Origin: Mycolicibacterium stellerae
GTDB lineage: Bacteria; Actinomycetota; Actinomycetes; Mycobacteriales; Mycobacteriaceae
Direction of reading: 5' to 3'
Length of the DNA: 64,000 bases
Assembly (NCBI RefSeq): GCF_003719305.1
Contig: NZ_RARC01000021.1
Span: forward strand, 52,175-116,174
Shown here piece after piece: positions 62,303-64,000 of this stretch (its first letter is position 1; each line of letters begins with the position of its first letter). The notes below the pieces were generated by a model. That model was not told the origin of the DNA and made no database searches. It saw nothing but the letters and a program-made list of their open reading frames with translations. The translations under genes and the position numbers were made by a program.

Positions 62303-62411
62303 GGTTACCTTCACAAACACTCGGCGCCATTGGTGCGACGATGAAGCGGGAATCGCTTACGAGGTTAACGTAGGTCGGCCACAGATCGAGAATGCGACGG
62401 GGGAGCAGCCG

Positions 62412-63161
62412 ATGGCAGAGTCCGCGCAGACTGCCTGGCGCTTCGGTGTGCCGGTGGTCTGCCTGCTGGCCGGGGTGCTGCTGGCGGCCACCCACGGCGT
62501 CTCCGGCGGCGACGAGATCAGGCGCAGCGACGCGCCCCGGCTGGTGGACCTGGTCAGGGAAGCCCAGCAGTCGGTGGACCGGCTCAGCGCTCAGCGCGAC
62601 CAGTTCGTCACCGAGATCGACACCCATCACGGCGGATCACCTGGCGCCGACGCCGCGCTCGCCGCGATCCAGCACCGCAACGAAAGCCTGGCCGCCGACG
62701 CCGGCCTAGACCCGATCCGCGGCCCCGGCCTCGTCGTCACCCTCACCGACGCCCAGCGCGACGCCAACGGCCGCTTCCCACGCGACGCATCCCCCGACGA
62801 CCTCGTCGTGCATCAGCAGGACATCCAGGCCGTGCTCAACGCCTTGTGGAGCGGCGGCGCCGAAGGCATCCAGATGCAGGATCAGCGGATCATCGGAACG
62901 TCGGCACCGCGATGCGTCGGCAACACGCTTCTGCTCAACGGCCGCACCTACAGCCCGCCATACGTCATCACCGCTGTCGGCGACGCCGTCGCGATGCAGG
63001 CCGCCCTGGCGGCCGCCCCCCTTGTGACGCTCTACAAGCAGTACGTGGTGCGGTTCGGGCTGGGATATTCGGAGGAGCCCCGCGCGTCGGTCGACGTGGT
63101 CGGGCACGCCGAGCCGGTTCGGATGCGGTTCGCCAAGCCCGCGGGCCCCATCGGCTACTGA
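62412..63161 (+). CDS. DUF881 family exported/membrane protein (Rv0012-like)
   Basis: 249 residues from ATG. One N-terminal helix (FGVPVVCLLAGVLLAATHG) acts as signal anchor. A coiled-coil (RLVDLVREAQQSVDRLSAQRDQFVTEI) and the DUF881 domain (RGPGLVVTLTDA, VVHQQDIQAVLNALWSGGAEGIQMQDQRI) follow. DUF881 proteins often sit beside division genes; those of B. subtilis (YlxX/YlxW) are sigma-G or cell-division linked. In M. tuberculosis Rv0012 sits here too. A role in division is inference from neighbourhood. Confidence 0.88.
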   Translation: MAESAQTAWRFGVPVVCLLAGVLLAATHGVSGGDEIRRSDAPRLVDLVREAQQSVDRLSAQRDQFVTEIDTHHGGSPGADAALAAIQHRNESLAADAGLDPIRGPGLVVTLTDAQRDANGRFPRDASPDDLVVHQQDIQAVLNALWSGGAEGIQMQDQRIIGTSAPRCVGNTLLLNGRTYSPPYVITAVGDAVAMQAALAAAPLVTLYKQYVVRFGLGYSEEPRASVDVVGHAEPVRMRFAKPAGPIGY

Positions 63162-63278
63162 ACACCTCGAGACGCATATACGGGGTTTCGCGGATGTTTT
63201 CTCCCGCCTGCACTTCACATGCTGGCTAGCATGAGCGCACCCGAAGCATGGAGCGACTTCGCGGACGTGAGGAGCAAG

Positions 63279-63952
63279 ATGGCCTCCGCTGTGAGCGAGC
63301 TGCCGACTGGAACCGTGACCCTGCTGCTCGCCGACGTCGAGGGCTCGACACGGCTGTGGGAGACCCAACCCGACGAGATGGCCGCGGCGCTGGGGCGGCT
63401 CAACGACGCGGTGACCCGACTCGTCTCCGGCCATGACGGTGTGCGGCCGGTCGAACAGGGCGAGGGCGACAGCTTCGTGGTGGCCTTCGCCAGGGCCAGC
63501 GACGCGGTGGCGTGCGCGCTGGAACTGCAGCGCGCACCGTTGGCGCCGATCCGGTTGCGCATCGGCGTGCACACCGGTCAGATCCAGCTGCGTGACGAGG
63601 GTAACTACGCCGGACCGACCATCAACAGGACCGCGCGCCTGCGCGACCTCGGCCACGGCGGCCAGACGCTGCTGTCGGGCGCGACCGAGCCGTTGGTCGT
63701 CGACTGGCTGCCCGACGATGCGTGGCTGACCGATCTGGGTACACACGCGCTACGGGACCTGCCCCGCCCCGAGCGGGTGGTGCAGCTGTGCCACCCCGAC
63801 ACCTGCAACGACTTCCCGCCGCTGCGGGCATCGAAAAGCGTTGAGACGTCGAACCTCCCGGTCCAGCTCACCAGATTCATCGGCCGCGGCGCACAGATGG
63901 ACGATGTACGACGACTGTTGGCTGACAACCGGCTGGTGAACCTGACCGGGGC
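63279..63952 (+). CDS. Cyclase-domain regulator with ATPase region, 3' end missing
   Basis: About 224 genuine codons from ATG (MASAVSELPTG), with GAGGAG ahead; an upstream in-frame ATG at 63231 is possible. The class III cyclase domain shows TVTLLLADVEGSTRLWE, EGDSFVVAFARASDA and RIGVHTGQIQLRDEGNYAGP with RTARL. It is followed by the start of an ATPase domain (LPVQLTRFIGRGAQMDD, NRLVNLTG). Such proteins continue with GAGGVGKT, an AAA ATPase and a LuxR-type DNA-binding domain. That continuation is lost at 63953, where adapter sequence begins. It lies where trpG and pknB would be near in M. tuberculosis, so it is an accessory gene. Confidence 0.85.
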
Positions 63953-64000
63953 CTGCCTCCGATACACATCTGACGCTGCCGACGGAGGCCTAGGTGTAGA
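63953..64000. other. Illumina Nextera i5 adapter read-through (assembly artefact)
   Basis: The last 48 bases match the Nextera transposase/i5 adapter over its full length, with about five mismatches. ATACACATCTGACGCTGCCG is in the middle, then CGACG, an 8-base stretch near the reverse complement of index S508 (AGGCTTAG), then GTGTAGA. Translated in the gene frame it yields RYTSDAAD, a peptide known from contaminated databases. It is not genomic and marks a contig end. Confidence 0.93.

Noticed and set aside
63953..64000. Novel C-terminal peptide on the cyclase protein
   Set aside because: The residues RYTSDAAD come from adapter sequence, not from the genome.

Overview
The window is chromosomal DNA of a high-GC actinobacterium, almost certainly a Mycobacterium/Mycolicibacterium. 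Nearly every gene has a recognisable mycobacterial counterpart. The core is the origin of replication (dnaA-oriC-dnaN-recF-gyrB-gyrA) with the mycobacterial rpmH-rnpA-yidD-yidC-jag-rsmG-parA-parB block on its left. A gnd gene between dnaN and recF, two DUF1707 genes and the gene order on the left arm resemble rapid growers such as M. smegmatis more than M. tuberculosis. No species is assigned.

Layout. 1-7454: ssb (5' part only), rpsF, an alpha/beta hydrolase-nucleotide cyclase fusion, then a minus-strand operon of DUF5318, ponA1, a GT87 glycosyltransferase and an SGNH lipoprotein. 7565-13325: two tandem DUF1707 membrane proteins, a PadR regulator, ino1, an Eis-family acetyltransferase and an Rv0045c-like hydrolase. 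13437-20346: PhoX-type phosphatase, F420-type LLM oxidoreductase, GntR regulator, a heavily decayed ABC-transporter ATPase, MarR regulator, glucosylglycerate hydrolase and an SDR. 20403-27990: leuS, Mtc28-like antigen, small membrane protein, YqgE/AlgH, MFS transporter, Rv0036c-like protein and a DxDGDG-repeat protein. 27972-41095: pcnA, mutT4, a DUF6049 protein, the MurJ-pseudokinase fusion, sigM, a short candidate anti-sigma gene, trxB2-trxC, cwlM and an Rv3916c-like gene. 41355-46559: chromosome segregation, protein insertion and RNA processing genes, with two perfect parS sites inside coding DNA. 46560-59938: dnaA promoter region, oriC, replication and gyrase genes; gyrA carries a complete 421-residue intein placed directly after the catalytic tyrosine. 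59998-63161: tRNA-Ile, a 34-codon gene, tRNA-Ala, cwsA, ppiA, a PH-like protein, crgA and a DUF881 gene. 63279-end: the start of a cyclase-ATPase regulator that runs into sequencing adapter.

Functionally the window joins replication initiation and segregation (dnaA, oriC, dnaN, recF, DciA-like gene, gyrase, ParABS) to cell-envelope building and division (ponA1, GT87, MurJ, CwlM, CwsA, CrgA, YidC) and redox defence (sigM, trxB2, trxC).

I found no wholly new multi-gene system. The points most worth following are the GyrA intein at the active site, a hydrolase-cyclase fusion with Asp in place of the nucleophilic Ser, a palindromic element inserted in frame in murJ, a seven-fold DxDGDG protein overlapping pcnA, and the last 48 bases, which match an Illumina Nextera i5 adapter and are not genomic.
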